A DNA stretch of 64,000 bases from Labyrinthula sp. Ha (GCA_015227615.1 JAALGZ010000010.1:930001-994000); one strand, 5' to 3'; shown: positions 49,101-62,966, counted from the stretch's first letter. Numbers and translations: made by a program. The notes: a model not told the origin generated them from the letters alone.

Positions 49101-52100
49101 ACATCAATTATTGATTGTTTTGCTACTAGGAAAAATTCTATCTATAGAATGATGCAACAGACCTACAAGGTATTAAAATTAATTCAACTTTCATATAAAT
49201 TAATTTTATTTTAACCATAACTACGAGAAAAGCTTGCTGGCTGATTATTTTAAAACGTATTAAACAAATATTTCATGTTGTGGATATTAGTATTACTTCC
49301 TCAGCAAAATATGTTTCAGTGTTTGGACTTATTGGGTGAAGATTTTGGCACAGTGCATAAGGTTTAATTTCATCCTGATAGCTCTGGGTTTAAAAACATA
49401 AATATGCCTTCCCTACGATAGTGCTTACCTTTTGTTAAAAGTTCATTCTTAACCAAAAAAAGCTCATCATTATAATAATATTAAAGGTAAAAAAATAGCT
49501 CTTTTTTCTTCGTAGCTATGTCTTCATAAACTATATAACCAAATGAATTACCTGTCCTAAATTTAGCCAAATTAATAAATGAAGTATTTCAAGCTTCAAA
49601 ACTGTAGGAATGAGCATGTGTCAAAACTGGTATGAACCTAGTAACCCAAATCGGAAAAAACGTAACTTCTCCTTCACCAGACTTTTTAATATCAACAGAC
49701 ATATTTCAATCCTATCTGTTATCAAAACAGCTCAATACCGATATTATAAAAGTTGTGGTATTTTTCCAGGAAGACGTCAAGTCAATAGATTATTAACTCA
49801 TTTCTTATTCCGCTGTCGGGGTAATGTCCAAGTCACATATACATAAATAGGATATATTAGCTAAAATCTTCAGTTTTTATCATATTTCTTAAAATTCAGA
49901 GTGACTATGTGACAGCTCCAAATAGCATATGCTCTTAACCTAATACGACTTAAACTACAATATGTGTTTTGTTTAATAATGTTAGAACTACCTCAAAAGA
50001 ATGTTGACATAGAAAGTATCAGCTTCGTAAAGGGTATTTAAAAACAATGTAAGTGTGATATAGTAACTTCTTACTCAAATTTTAATCTTGTATATATCTA
50101 AGAATAAGCTTTGCTATATGGTTATATTTAAATGTATAAGGAATAATGTTAGATATTAGCCCCAGTAGTCTAAACTACACCGTTGGTTTTTCTTTAAGTA
50201 ACTTTAAATACTATTACATTTTACTTTCAGAGTTTACGCAATTGCTTTTTCAAATGTAATGCGTGTAACTTTAATAAGTGCATTTAATTGTTCGTCATAG
50301 TAAGTTTCATATTTTTGCGCGATTTAGTTTACCTATGTAGATTATAACTTTGAATCCAATGAATTATCTGATTTATAACCACATACAGTTTTGCTGACTA
50401 AATTAGGATGATGAGATCCAATGTCTAGCTATTTCTCATTTTTTTTGTAAGACAGGTTTGTTTTGAAATTTTTCGTGTTTATTTCCTCCATTTCTGTAAA
50501 TCGCAATTACAGTAGAGAATCTCGTGCAACTTGTTCGAAACCTACTTTTATGGGATATGTTATTGTATAATATGAGTAGTGACAACTAGCTTATCCGAGC
50601 ATACTGAATCGATCCAGTACCATATGATGAAAGATTTGTCCACTTCAAGATATATTATTTTCATTATGTTCCTATAAGTATGCTCTCTATAATAAGAATT
50701 CCTACTAATTACATTTCTATTTTGAAACAGAAACTCTTACTTAGCGTAAGAAGGTTACACTTCAGGTCTAAGATTGATAAATATTATGCTAAGAAGCCAT
50801 GAAGTTTAACCTGAAGACAGAAATAGGACGAAATTTTTTTCTAAAACAAATACTCTTAAGAGATCTGGTGTTGCTGTTTATTTGAAAAAATGTTTTATCC
50901 ACCTTGTATTCGTTAACAAAGATTTTCTCACAGGACTAAATTCAAGGGAAAATGCAAAAAATGTAAAGGGAAACATATAACCGAAATTTAGCGAGGTTAT
51001 GGAGATCTTCAATTGAAAAGATCAATAGTATATGACTTTGGATAAAATATAACATAGTTAAAAACCTAGCTGGAGACACACCCCTTCATCATTTTTTCAA
51101 AATAAAATAACAAAAGCCAGGATTTAATAGCTATAGCTGCAGATTTAGATAATATTTGATTCCCTTACCAAGAAGATGATCAACAACATCCTATATTTAT
51201 AAATAAAATGTGGAAAGCTCAATAGGACGAACATCTTTATTTTGATTGTTAAAAACCTCTACAATAATACCAGGAGAAATCGGAGTTATGATCTCATTGA
51301 AATATTATGGTTGACCAGATATACTTCTTTCTGCAACGCAACAAGAGCATAACGTGTATTTATTATTATTTCAATAAGATAAGAGGTTCATAGGTTAGAA
51401 ATGAGATTATTTATCTCCATTAGTTATTAACCTAAGAGATTTTTTAAGAAGGATGATTATAGTTAGTTGTAAATGAGAGTTAAAGAAGAAATATAACCAG
51501 ATAACTCTATAGAACTATAAGAGAATAAGTTAACTTATCTACCATATTCTTCCAGTCCGAAACCCAGGCGTTAACCTTTTTCTGATATTGGGAATCTTAG
51601 ATTAAAACTAAAAATTTTAATAGTTGCATGGTGGAAAGCCAATATATCGATTTCTTAACCAAAATTATGAACTATGGCAGCTAGGAAAATATCATTAGAG
51701 ATTATTAGATACAACCTTTATGATTATACATAGATTTGACTGATCATTAGATAAGTTTATCTATAGAATCTGTAATTGATGCATAACACTATAAAACTGA
51801 ATATTTTCTCTAAATACAGATAAGCACAAATGTCATGTAAAACACAATATAGACAGTTGTAGCTGGAGTAATATTACAAAAAATCCTTATAGATGGCTGC
51901 AGGAGAACCCACAGGAGTTACAAAGTTTGTTATATCTAAAACTTAGGGATATAATTCTTAGTTAAGAAAAATGATGATTTATTTACAAGAGTAAGCTTAC
52001 ATTATTATAAATTTTAGTCCCTTTAATCATGAACCGACTGAAAATAAAAATCCAAGTATATGTATACTTAACAAATATTTTTAGTATGTTTCATGGTAAG

Positions 52101-55060
52101 TTGATAGACTGTGATTATTTGGTATAGCATAACTTACTTAAAAATGTACCGCACCTCAATGGGTTACCTGACATTATTCAATATAATTTTAAGATTCTTT
52201 TACAACAGCGATTATCCGTAGCTAATTCTAGGCAAAATGTATATACCTCCTTCTAAACAGGCTTCTTAGAGCTAATCAAGTCTCTCGACAGGGAAGGGTT
52301 TGTGCCACCTTTATCACGTCTTATATTTTTCCCTTGTCATATTGCTTAAACTCTTACGGTATAAATAAATCATTTACATGGAAATACGAAGAAATAACAC
52401 AAAAGTGTATGTTTCAAAACTATTGTCATTGTTAAGCAACCAAGTAGTATTATATTGGAAGGGTAAAGGCGTTCGTAGTTCTTAGTTCGCGCAATAAATA
52501 GTAAAGAATATGGGTTACAATGTCCATTTATCATAATAAAAATATTTAGGAATGGATTTTGGCAAGTTGAAACCCACGGTTGATTAAGAGTAAATCGATA
52601 AATTTTATAAAGATTTAATTATAGAGAAGATAAAACGTTTCTAATATTTCATACAAATAATATAGCTTAGAAATTCAGCTGATTCTAGTTGAATGAAGTT
52701 TTCTGTGAAAGCTGATTAGTGGTTGTCAGAATTAAAGCCCGGCTTGCTTACCATAGTGCCTAAGAAGTTTTTACTAAGAAATATTTGAATAGTATTGTGC
52801 CAAAATTTTAATAATAAGTCTGGTCATATACAGGGAATCGCTTATTCTTTCTCAACGGATAAATAAGGATCAACATTTATGATTTTAATATATTTTGGAA
52901 CCAAAAGTAAGATCATGGACTTCTAGTCTTTAACTTTAAAACTAAAAAACCTCCATTTTGGAGTACTGCAAAACAGTTATAAAATTCTTACCATTTTTTG
53001 AATCATTAATAAGTATCTATTACTTATTGAACAATGTTTATATTCAGTAGCGGGTATAGAATCATTAGCTTATGATTTCAAATATTTTTGATATTCTAGC
53101 TTAGAATTTTTTTATTTTTTCCATTATGAAAGTAGCTCATTATTGACTTTTTATACTATTTCTGCAACTATGCATCGGTACAAGGTGATTGCTGCAACCC
53201 TTATGACTGCAACATATTTTCTAAAATGAAGTTCGGAAAAATCTATTTGCTCTAATAAATGAATTTTGTCACCATGTATGTTGTGAAAAACTCTTAATTT
53301 TCAAAAGCTCAATGTATAGAATACAATATATGCTTATACGATAAAATGTTTAAAACTCCCGGTAAAACCAAGGAGAAATTTAAGATTCAAGAAGAAAAAT
53401 CTACAGTAATTACATATATAGTGTCTAATAGTAAAACTCTTTGAAAAAAATGGATAGTAAGATAGAAATTCTAGAAATTACAGTCTACAGTGCCAAATCT
53501 TTTATCCCGTAAGATTTTGGAAATTTTCCTGGAATTCACATTTTGGAAGCAAATTTAACTAAAAACTATGGGATTTTAGCATTGGAAATGAATAAGCTAT
53601 TATGTAAATAATTAATTTGCATAGAATTTAAAAATATTTTGATAAAATAAATATATTTTCGAAAAAATTAAATCCTAGTTCAAAAGACATATACAACCCT
53701 TACCACTCTAATTTAGAACAACTTTCTGGAAATTTATCTGATATATCTTATTGTTAACTTACTGATGCATAATGCCTCAGTATGGTCTAAAAAAACCAAA
53801 AACTAATCGAATGGCTTCTGTTCTGTAGTCTCCGAAAACTAGCATAGAAAATGAGCATATTAAAAGAAAAATATTTATCAGTGGCTCAAGGCACATAAGC
53901 TCTCCTGCTAGTGGTTCTGCACTAAAATTATCCGTGGTAATTAATTAAGTACCATTGGTTAAGTTTTTTAATTGATATGGTAGACATATTCTACCTATGA
54001 TATCAAAATATTTCTAAGAAAAACAAATATTAAGATTCATCTACTAGAATGAAGCAATATTTCAAAATAATTATCCAAATATGTTTCTTCATTTTAAAGA
54101 ATTGGGTTAAATTATAACTGTTTAACACTGTAAATTCTTATTCAGGGCAAATAAATGATAATAAATAAAGAACTGAATGCATTTTTGTACTAGCGTGCCA
54201 GCTATTGTATAAAAGATTGGACTTTGAAAAAGAAACTGTCCTACACTATATATATATTGGGTTATCAAGAGTAGCTAATTACATAATAATTGATGAGTTT
54301 AATTCTATTCAAGACAAGGGTTTTGAAACTAAAAGTAGTAGAAATATGGTGTATTTTTTCATTAAATTCTACTTCGAGTTATGATTAGCACATTTCTCAT
54401 ACAGTATGATTTAGGCAAGTGTAAAAGAAAAAGGTCTTAGCAATGAGAACATTAATATTATTCTTTCTTCAAAAAATTGGGACCACATAATTTTACATAT
54501 TGATTAATACGGCTTATATATACTGTAAAAGATATTGGATACCAAGTTGGGATTACTGCAGCATTATAAACCTACTCTTATTGTTTGTATCCTGGGTAGG
54601 CACAATGTCACAGAGCAAATAAAAAAGGTGATTTGTGACACATTTTTTGTGATTCTAAGTTACATTTTAAGGGTATATGCAGGTAAAAAATCGCTTTATT
54701 AATAACAAGTGTTTGAAATCTTTCGAAAAATCTAATACTATCAGCACTGGTAGCGACAATTATCAGTATATACATATCATTAATACAGAGTATAGATTTC
54801 ATGGTTTCTGAGATCAAATAATTTCACATTGAATTTGTAAAATCGCATAGCTAAATGACCGAAATATCTAGATATAGTTACAGTGAATGGCTATTGAGGT
54901 TTTAAAGGTGAGATTTCAGAAAAAATTCTAGTATTGATTTCTCGGCAAAGATTTTATGGTAGAAATGTTAATATCATACTTTTCATAAAAACATCAAAGA
55001 AAAACAAGCAGTGACCAAATTGAATTAGAATTTGCAGAAGAGATTGAGAAAACTTTTTGA
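46101..55060. other. Large AT-rich gene-poor region
   Basis: Nearly 9 kb without a supportable complete gene. Short ORFs are scattered without known domains: minus 46656-46874 with an ATG start and plus 47319-47549 are the most protein-like. One plus-strand stretch at 51057-51107 reads like part of an ankyrin repeat (GDTPLHH). I saw no tRNA, no tandem array and no clear transposon ends. Confidence 0.4.
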
Positions 55061-55437
55061 CATAAGTCTAAATATACGGAAAGAAGAATATCGCACAACA
55101 TTCAGTTTTTGGAGAATGGATTTGGGAAATGGATAAAGTTTGAGAAAGCTAGATACCGAACCGGGTTCCTAGAGAAAAGGAATGATATGTATCAAGAGAT
55201 TGTATGAACTAGAAATTTGTTTTATTGAAGAAACCTCTCCCGGCTACAGAAAAAGAAAACCTGATTAAGACGGAGTTAATTGAATATTTAAACCCATTCA
55301 AAGGAGTAACAGGATGGTGTAAGCTCTATGCAGCTTATGATACTGCCTTTCTATTTTGTTTAAATAATAAGTGTATATACACATGTTTATTAGTATTTCT
55401 TACTATCTGTACTCTTATGAATAATAAAGAGATCTGA
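55061..55437 (+). CDS. Possible exons of an unrecognised multi-exon gene
   Basis: A coding-like frame at 55061-55201 is joined in phase 0 to another at 55231-55437 by removing a 29-nt segment with donor GTATGAAC and acceptor TTGAAG, the intron size usual here. The joined stretch is polar and aromatic with several Trp, Phe and Lys and contains the text NPFKGVTGW. The 5' end is not resolved: a stop lies directly before 55061 and upstream joining needs a rare GC donor or another exon. A further 23-nt intron near 55370 would give an alternative C-terminus. No family is recognised. Confidence 0.35.
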
Positions 55438-56947
55438 CAAATATTAATACAAAATACTTTCTTAGTTTTAAATAAGGTACTTATAATTAAGTACTCAAGT
55501 ACAACAACGTTATTTAAATTTGCGGTGCATTGTTGCCTGTAAGACCTATTGTGGTACGTGGCTTCGTTTGTTGTAACCAAGGAATTATAGCGACAGAATA
55601 TTTTCCTGTGTTTTAGAAGTAACAACCATTATAATTTTGGTATAGCTTCGGGAGAGTCCTTTTATTTTGGTTTTCTTATGGCTGCTCTTTTACCAAATAC
55701 AAGCATATATGATATTAAATTTATTTAAGTGCTAGATAATATTTTTCTGTCTATATATATGTGCAAATGTAAAATCATCTCTAGAATATGACTTTCTGGT
55801 TATTCACGGTATAATAGCCATGGTTTATGAAATACTAAACGGAAATGTCGTGACTTTCTGTTTACAACAAAGATTGTGGTCTGAGGTGTTTACCAAGACC
55901 TGAACTACTCCATAAAATATGTCGATCTATAATATAACTACTAAAAGCAAGTATAAGTATTCAAATTAAGACTAATAGCCCTCGATTAAGGACTACTTTA
56001 TATTATTTCCTGCCCATAAATGTTAGTTTAATGACACGATCACTTTTTTCAAGACTTGAAAACCCATTTCAAGTGGATTTATTTTCTTACATAGGAAATT
56101 TAAAATCAAAGAAGTTTTTACTCAAATTTTTATATATTTTTCTTTATTGTTCTTGTATTTCAATGCATAATATAGTCAGGGACTTGTTTGAGGAAAATAG
56201 GAACTATTGCTCCTCCGATTCTTGCTTCCATGCCAAGAGATGTTAATTAATGCTGAACTAGGTAAATTTAAAGAAAATTTCTTAAATATTGTAGCATAGT
56301 ATATAATTATTCAAAATGTAGCACTGTAGGTCTCCTCTTGGCTAAAAAGTTCATCTGCACATCACAGCACATTTCAAGAGTAAGAAACGATGTAATCAAT
56401 TTAAAACCACAGTTAGGCATGGAATGTTTCTAAAATTCATCACATAATTTATCAATTGTTAGCTATACATTTACTTATGCCATGGATATAATCCATAGTA
56501 AAGTTCTTTCTTTCTTCAAGAGGCATCTTGACAAATGATCTGGTCGAAGATGCAGGTTTCATCTCACGTTTCCCCTCGCTTAAGTACTTTTAAGGTATAA
56601 CCCAAAGCTCTTAATATTCCTGTATATTTAAATCAATCCGAAAAGGAACTCATAATTTTATCACCAATCTGGAAACTTACCATCAAATTTGACACGGTGC
56701 TCAAATTGTACCTCTGTGTCACAGCACGTGAGTTCACGGGAGAAAATATAGTTCCTAAATGAATTAAAATATTTATTCTGGAACACTTATTAATTCTAGG
56801 TATAATAAGAAGTTCACTAAATATGGATAGTAGTTAGTGATATGTTAATTGGGTCCCGTATGGTTTCATCACGTGCATCCTTCCAATAAAACCATTTCCT
56901 GATTTCAACGAGATTGAATTACCCTGGTTACGAGTTCAACACCAAGA
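55438..56947. other. Intergenic, no gene seen
   Basis: About 1.5 kb, AT-rich. A plus-strand frame at 56031-56246 is rich in Phe and Leu but isolated and unconvincing. Confidence 0.45.
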
Positions 56948-57859
56948 ATGAACTTTGCAAACCACAAGACTCAAATTCTAAGTATTTTATCTCCAAGCTA
57001 TGTACTGAAAGAGCAGATTAATTCTCAAAATCCTAAACGTGAAGATGGAAGAGCTATTAATCAGTTTTTTCCTCTAAAGGATTCATGCTTTTCTACATCA
57101 GGCACGGTAGACAGACGAACAATACACCTTTCAATAAGCAATCTTGAAATAACAGCAGTTTCTTCTTGGAAATTTAGATCAAAAACAAAAATAACAAAAA
57201 TTCACCAGAGTTATGAAAAACCAGCAAGTCATATAAAGATCTTGTTTGAGGCTCCCTTTTTTCTGCCGCAATACGAACATAATTCACGCGACAGGTCAAA
57301 TGATCTTCAAAAGCTCTTAACCTATGAGCTACAGAAAACATTCTCAAAATCATGCAATAAGCCTAATTTTTCTGAAAATATAGAGTACTTCTTACAAGTG
57401 TATCTTACACTCTCTTCATCGAAATTTAGCTTTTCCTGTCTCTTGGATTACTCTGTTCTTGCTATAAATTATTTACTAGAGAGAACAAGAATACCAAAAA
57501 TCAAAATATTGCCTTCAGCAGAAATAGTAATCGAAAGTTTTTTAGAAGAAAAAATTCTTAGAAACCATAGTGTTAGTCTAAGTGTTGCAAGGTTTGGAAA
57601 CTCAAATAAACTGTTGTTCGATTTAACGGAAAAGGAAGAAAAATATCTGGCAGCAAATATAAACATAATAAACTTTGTGTTATTTTTTGATAAAGATTTC
57701 TCTAGTTTTACATTTGAAGTTAATTCTCTTCCTCTAGGGGTAAAAAATCTGTTCATTAGCGAAGGTTTTGGTATTAGTTCAAAAGATTATTCAAAAATTT
57801 TGTCCCGAAAGGAAATAAAAGAAAGATGCGAAGAAATCAAAAATGTTTTTATACCTTAA
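56948..57859 (+). CDS. Exosome core subunit of the RNase PH family (Rrp43/EXOSC8-like)
   Basis: An intronless gene of 303 residues, the usual size for this family. An N-terminal helix with YVLKEQI is followed by REDGR (32-36), the RPDGR-type motif found at the start of eukaryotic exosome RNase PH subunits. The middle has the LLDYS-x-L-x2-AINYLLE helix that corresponds to the conserved D-x-G-x2-xDA helix, and the C-terminal part has FDLTEKEEKYL, matching the D-P-T-x-E-E segment before the last strand and helix. Conservation is low, and the catalytic Arg/Asp set of phosphorolytic enzymes is not visible, as in all eukaryotic ring subunits. The ring binds RNA and threads it to Rrp44 in nucleus and cytoplasm. 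Rrp42 or Rrp45 are alternatives. Confidence 0.65.
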   Translation: MNFANHKTQILSILSPSYVLKEQINSQNPKREDGRAINQFFPLKDSCFSTSGTVDRRTIHLSISNLEITAVSSWKFRSKTKITKIHQSYEKPASHIKILFEAPFFLPQYEHNSRDRSNDLQKLLTYELQKTFSKSCNKPNFSENIEYFLQVYLTLSSSKFSFSCLLDYSVLAINYLLERTRIPKIKILPSAEIVIESFLEEKILRNHSVSLSVARFGNSNKLLFDLTEKEEKYLAANINIINFVLFFDKDFSSFTFEVNSLPLGVKNLFISEGFGISSKDYSKILSRKEIKERCEEIKNVFIP

Positions 57860-58630
57860 AACATATTAACTGGGTTCCATAAACTATCTCTATACTTATC
57901 TCGTTTATATAATACTGTTTTTTTTGTGTCAGGATAAAACTCTATTTTCATTTCGCTCTTGAAATAGTGTTCATACTCGCAAGAAATATCCAAAAAGTTC
58001 TTAGACATTGACTTATGCTCATTTTCCTTATTGTTCAACAAAGCAATAGATTTAGGAACTTTTCTATAATACAGTGGTTTTTTCACGTTCTCTAAAATCA
58101 ACATCTCTTTTAGAATCAAACTCCCATCATGGAAAATTTGACTCTTTGTTGGGGTTTCTGCAATAAAATAAAGCATAAAATACTTTTTGCTAAAATGTGA
58201 CCGATCAGCATATTCTCTAAACTCGTTTATTGTTGATATTTTAGCTTTTGGTGATAAAGCAATTCCAAATGTTTTGAAAATTTGCAACCTTTGTGTCAAG
58301 AGAACAGACTTCTGGAGCACCGAGTTTATTTCATTGAAGGTAAAAAATAGTCCAAAATAACCAAAATTGTAAAGTTTGTTTATGTTTTTGTCTGGGTATG
58401 AGCTCTCTGGAACTTTGAAGGTTAGATTTGCACCGATGTCTAAACAATAACAGGATATAGAGATTTTACTCTTCGCCGCGCTGTTTTGTACTTTGGTGCC
58501 ATTAAAAATAAAATGATCTGATTTATAGGTTTCTAAAAATTAAATTTCATGTGGATTTGCTTAAGTCCAAATTCAAGTAGTCAATCAATGGTCGTTCTAC
58601 GATCTCTGATCCCTGTTTTGATAAATACAT
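57856..58630 (-). CDS. Unknown 248-residue protein with a GC-AG intron
   Basis: Exon 1 is 58561-58630 (ATG at 58630) and exon 2 is 57856-58532. The 28-nt intron at 58533-58560 starts GC and ends TTTTTAG, and its removal restores one frame of 248 residues. Exon 2 is open without an ATG for over 220 codons, which supports the joining. The protein is mixed alpha/beta, Lys- and Tyr-rich, with no signal peptide, membrane helix or motif I recognise. It is convergent with the exosome-subunit gene and the two stop codons overlap in a single TTAA at 57856-57859. Confidence 0.65.
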
Positions 58631-61600
58631 TCCTTAATATAATCCTTGTGGTAATGTAACACTGGTTTTGACGATGGAGACCAGTTATGTTTATTCTCTG
58701 TCACTGCTTCCTAGGTGCCAGCTTGATATGGAGAGTTATTTATTGGAAACAAAAATTTCAGGAATGAAAATTTTCTAAGAGCTTTCTTTGAATGTAACAG
58801 GTTCACTACACCTACTTTAATCAAACTACTTTCTTGATTGTGTTGGCACAGTTGTTTCCTTTCCGTTGTAGTTGGAGTTGGCATTTACAGATCTACAAGT
58901 TACGAATAATACGTGTCTGTACAAATTTATCAATAAACTGCTAATATAAAATAGCTAGCTTTTTATAAAACTTTTACATAAACTATTTTCTCTTTCTTAA
59001 CTGATATTCACTGTTTGCTTTTCTTCAAGTCAGCTCTACATGACAAACTCTCCGACCTATCATATTGAAAATTTAAAAAATATTTCGCTCATTATTTCTA
59101 ATTCCCTTATACCTAAATAAATACACGCACATTTTCCCTCAATATTTCTCAAAGCCTTCTAGTGTTCCCTTAATTAAATAAAGTTTGATAGATGACGAGA
59201 TCTTACAGACCCATTGATAAAGTGTGTTTAAGACTACACTTACTAAAACCATTTCTTGAAGAATATCTGGACCACTTTGCTATTTACTAATAATTTAGTA
59301 AGAAATTAAGAGTTTACTGAAGAATCACCTGTCATAATGAACCTTTCTAAATATCCCTAGCCAGCGGCAAAAACTATGGACAAGAAGAAGATTATAATTT
59401 TATTTGAAGTGGTAGAAGACTTGGCCATGATTTATATAGAGACTAATGCAAATATAAAGCAACCTTTTATTTAATTTACCCTTTCAAGATCTTGATCAGC
59501 TCATTTACTGAGCTACAAAGTTATTGAAAATGTTCCGTAAACTGGAGAAATCACGTGGCACACTATGTTCAGTACAATGAATATTTGTTAAATTATTTTT
59601 TTTAAAACTAAGGTATTCTATTCTTCGATACATTTATATTCATAGAAACAAAAGAATTAAAAACGCAGCTGAGTTTAAGCTTTCTTGCAATAAATATTTT
59701 CAAGAAATCTAAATGTATTACGTGTTTCAAAGAAATACATAGGAGACATGTGCAGCTAATAGACTTTATATATTTCAATACTAAAGTATATCTTTTTGAT
59801 GCAATAGATTACATAAGTTAGCACCGTCTATGTTTAAGTAGGACATTTGCGCATATAACATCCTCCAATTCTTCAAGATTGTTTTTATAATTAATATCTA
59901 ACTAATACTTGGAAACAATGAACAATACTGATGATTCCACCTAAATCTGTCTCATTGTAAATGATAGGGAAAAGGTTTTGCTAGATTAAAAGGGTTAAAA
60001 ACTTTTACAGTATCTAATTTTTAAAAGTTTTTTCTTTTAAGATTATTTGATTTACTGCGTTCATATTCCTTGTATTGATTCTATGAGGTGATACATGCGC
60101 GCCATGGTTTGTGATACTGCTACATCCAATCACATAGATAATATTCCCATTAGTAACATGATTTGAGAAAAATGCCAATGTAAAATTTCGTCGAAGAGGC
60201 TAAGATTAAAACCTATTAGATAATCGACAGTGGCTTAATCACAGGAAGCTTGAAGTCAACGCAGTACAAGCCTCTACATACGCTGCAACACACACACCAT
60301 TCCTTTGAAAGTAAATTTAATTGTTAAAAAAACATGCATGAAATGGCCAATATTATGAATATTGGTAGTTAATATTTACATAATACTTCAAAAATTTAAT
60401 AAGGAGACTAGAAATATAGATACAACTCAAACAAGCCTAATGATGTAAACATTGATTTTATAATCCTTCGGACATGAAGATATACTTTTTCAGTAATTAA
60501 TATTATTATGCTGTAAAAAAAATAAATCAATTATCCTTGTTGCAGATTTTAGCCCCCAATGTGCCTGAAAAAAATTCACAGGATATATTGAGTTTACTAT
60601 GTTTCTTCAGTGGGTACCTGCACAGTATGAGTTCGATCTAGAAGGCGCTAAACTACAAAATTCTTGTCTATCCGAGCGATGAAATGAAGACACTAACATA
60701 TCTTATTAGAACCTAATAAGATACTCTACTTGGGTTCTGTAGTGCATAATATAGCAGATAAGGTGTCTTTTTTGTCTATTTTCATCCATTAACTCTGTTT
60801 CGTGTTTGATTGTATATGATAGGTAGCACCTAACAGCAACTCAAAGGTATTCTGCTATGTTCAATCTTATCAAGAATTTAGTTTTTCTAGAATTTCTGCA
60901 CACATTATTCTTCCTGTTTGTGTTCTTATATCTATCGACCCCCCACAATACAGCATAACTCCAACGCATCGTTTTCCAAATAAGTTTTTTTATTACTTGA
61001 GGACTATCGGCATTTTAAATGAAAACATTTCTCAGATATTCAAAACAGAATAATATTTTATGTTTCTGTGCTCAATTCCCCCCGTTAGTCAAGTTAATAT
61101 GAAACCATGTTCTTACACGTATGGAATTCATTTTAATATACCGAGGAAGGAATTGCTCTTATTGCATAATATACAAAAAAATAGAAGTCTTAGCTTAGCT
61201 GTTATATTCATGAAATCGTATCAATGTTGCTATGAACCAATACACAGTCTTCTGATAAGGTGAATCAGGTAGACAAGTTTATTGTAATACCCCGTAGGAT
61301 TTACGATTGTCTTTGGCAACCAATCTTAGCTGCATTCTAAGATTACCTCGATTAACCATTGCAGCTAAAATATAGATATAGCTTTGCGTAAACTCATCAA
61401 ATCTTATGCTATAATGAATAGCTTTTAAACCAACAGTTTTACTCTAATCACTGTGATATTATTATAAATAGAGCACTGTCAGCTATCAGTTTTGAATCCA
61501 GGCTTGAATTCACACTTCTCTCAGTTTCCTATTTAAGTTGAGATTCCATAAACTAGAAGCGAACAGAGATATCTATTTTTCAGAATTTATTCGTTCCCAA

Positions 61601-62966
61601 ACTTCCCCCGTTAGTAAGAATCACCCGTATCATTTAAACTTAATCTTGGGCAATTCACCCTTAGATTTATTTATGTTTTTGGGCTCTGGTTTGTAGTTAT
61701 ACTTCTACAAAGAAACCATGATTGACTTCTTGAGGAAATTATACTTTCTTCAATAGAGTACAATTCTAGCTGGTTATAATTTAACTACATCTTTACCATT
61801 AAAACTCTATTTGTTCTTATGACATACCTCATGACATAAAATAGATCTTTTTCTTCCTGGAGTCTCTTACTTCGTTCTGCCAACATTTTTCTGAATAATG
61901 TGTCTGCGTCTACATTGAACTCAACTTATTCTCAGTAAATATATTCTAAGTTAGTTTTAGTTTTGTAAATATATTGTCTGCATCATCCATCTCCAAGTTT
62001 AAAATATTTCCTACGAATTTATGATATTTCACACTACATTTCTAATATCCTGCATATGAAGTTAACCCTGTAAGCTTGCTATTTATTGATTTTGACATCT
62101 ACAACGATATCAGATATTGGTTTTGTGTATGTATCTACTGCCTTTGGGACATCATTAAATTCACCCAATATTATTTATCCCACCCATAAATTTTTTAGCA
62201 GATCGTGAACAATTCTCGGAAATTACCAGACATCTGAAATCTGCTCCACCTAAATCTAAGTGTACATTTGCAGTTAGCACCACATAGTACGAGAAAATTT
62301 CCTATAGTTCTATTCGAGATACAACTTTGTTATTTTAGCCAATAATATGCTCAGTGATAAGATAACCTTATGATCTCTATTAGGAAATTCATCTAAAGTC
62401 AATTGTTTTCGACTTCTCAACTGAAGATCTAACGGCCTACACATTATCGGAACATATGTCGTCCACATCAAACAGGTTAGGTTAAAATAATTTTGCCTAT
62501 TGCATTTTCTATTGAAATTTTTTTCGCGATACTCATATCTAGTTACTTTGATCAAAAGTGGGCTAGTTCATTCCTATCTATTCATTTTAAAATTCTATCT
62601 TCATTGTATCAGATTTAATGCAAAGAATATTCGTGCAACCACATTAGCTAAAGTTTGTAACTAATGACTTCACCTCTAAATTATGAATTTCCACCAGCTT
62701 GGACTAATTGTCTTATGAGACCTTACCTAGAATTTTTCCCTATCACCCTGGAGAATGCGTATTTTGCGCGTGGAGAAAAATCATTAAGAGTAAACCATGG
62801 TAGCTACCTAGATTTAATACCTATGTCCGCTGGAGCTCATATTCTCTTGCTACAATGAGAAGTCTGGTCCCAGAGTTCTGGTTACTATTGTTCCACAATT
62901 CTGAATTCAGATCTCAGCTGGGAAATGCATCTGAGTATGGGCTAATACCAGATTTTGACTCTGACT
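58631..62966. other. Intergenic, no supportable gene
   Basis: About 4.3 kb. Mostly AT-rich with stops in every frame. A plus-strand frame with an ATG at 62664-62858 is protein-like but short and unrecognised; it may be debris of an older gene, as G+C rises towards the right edge. Confidence 0.4.
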
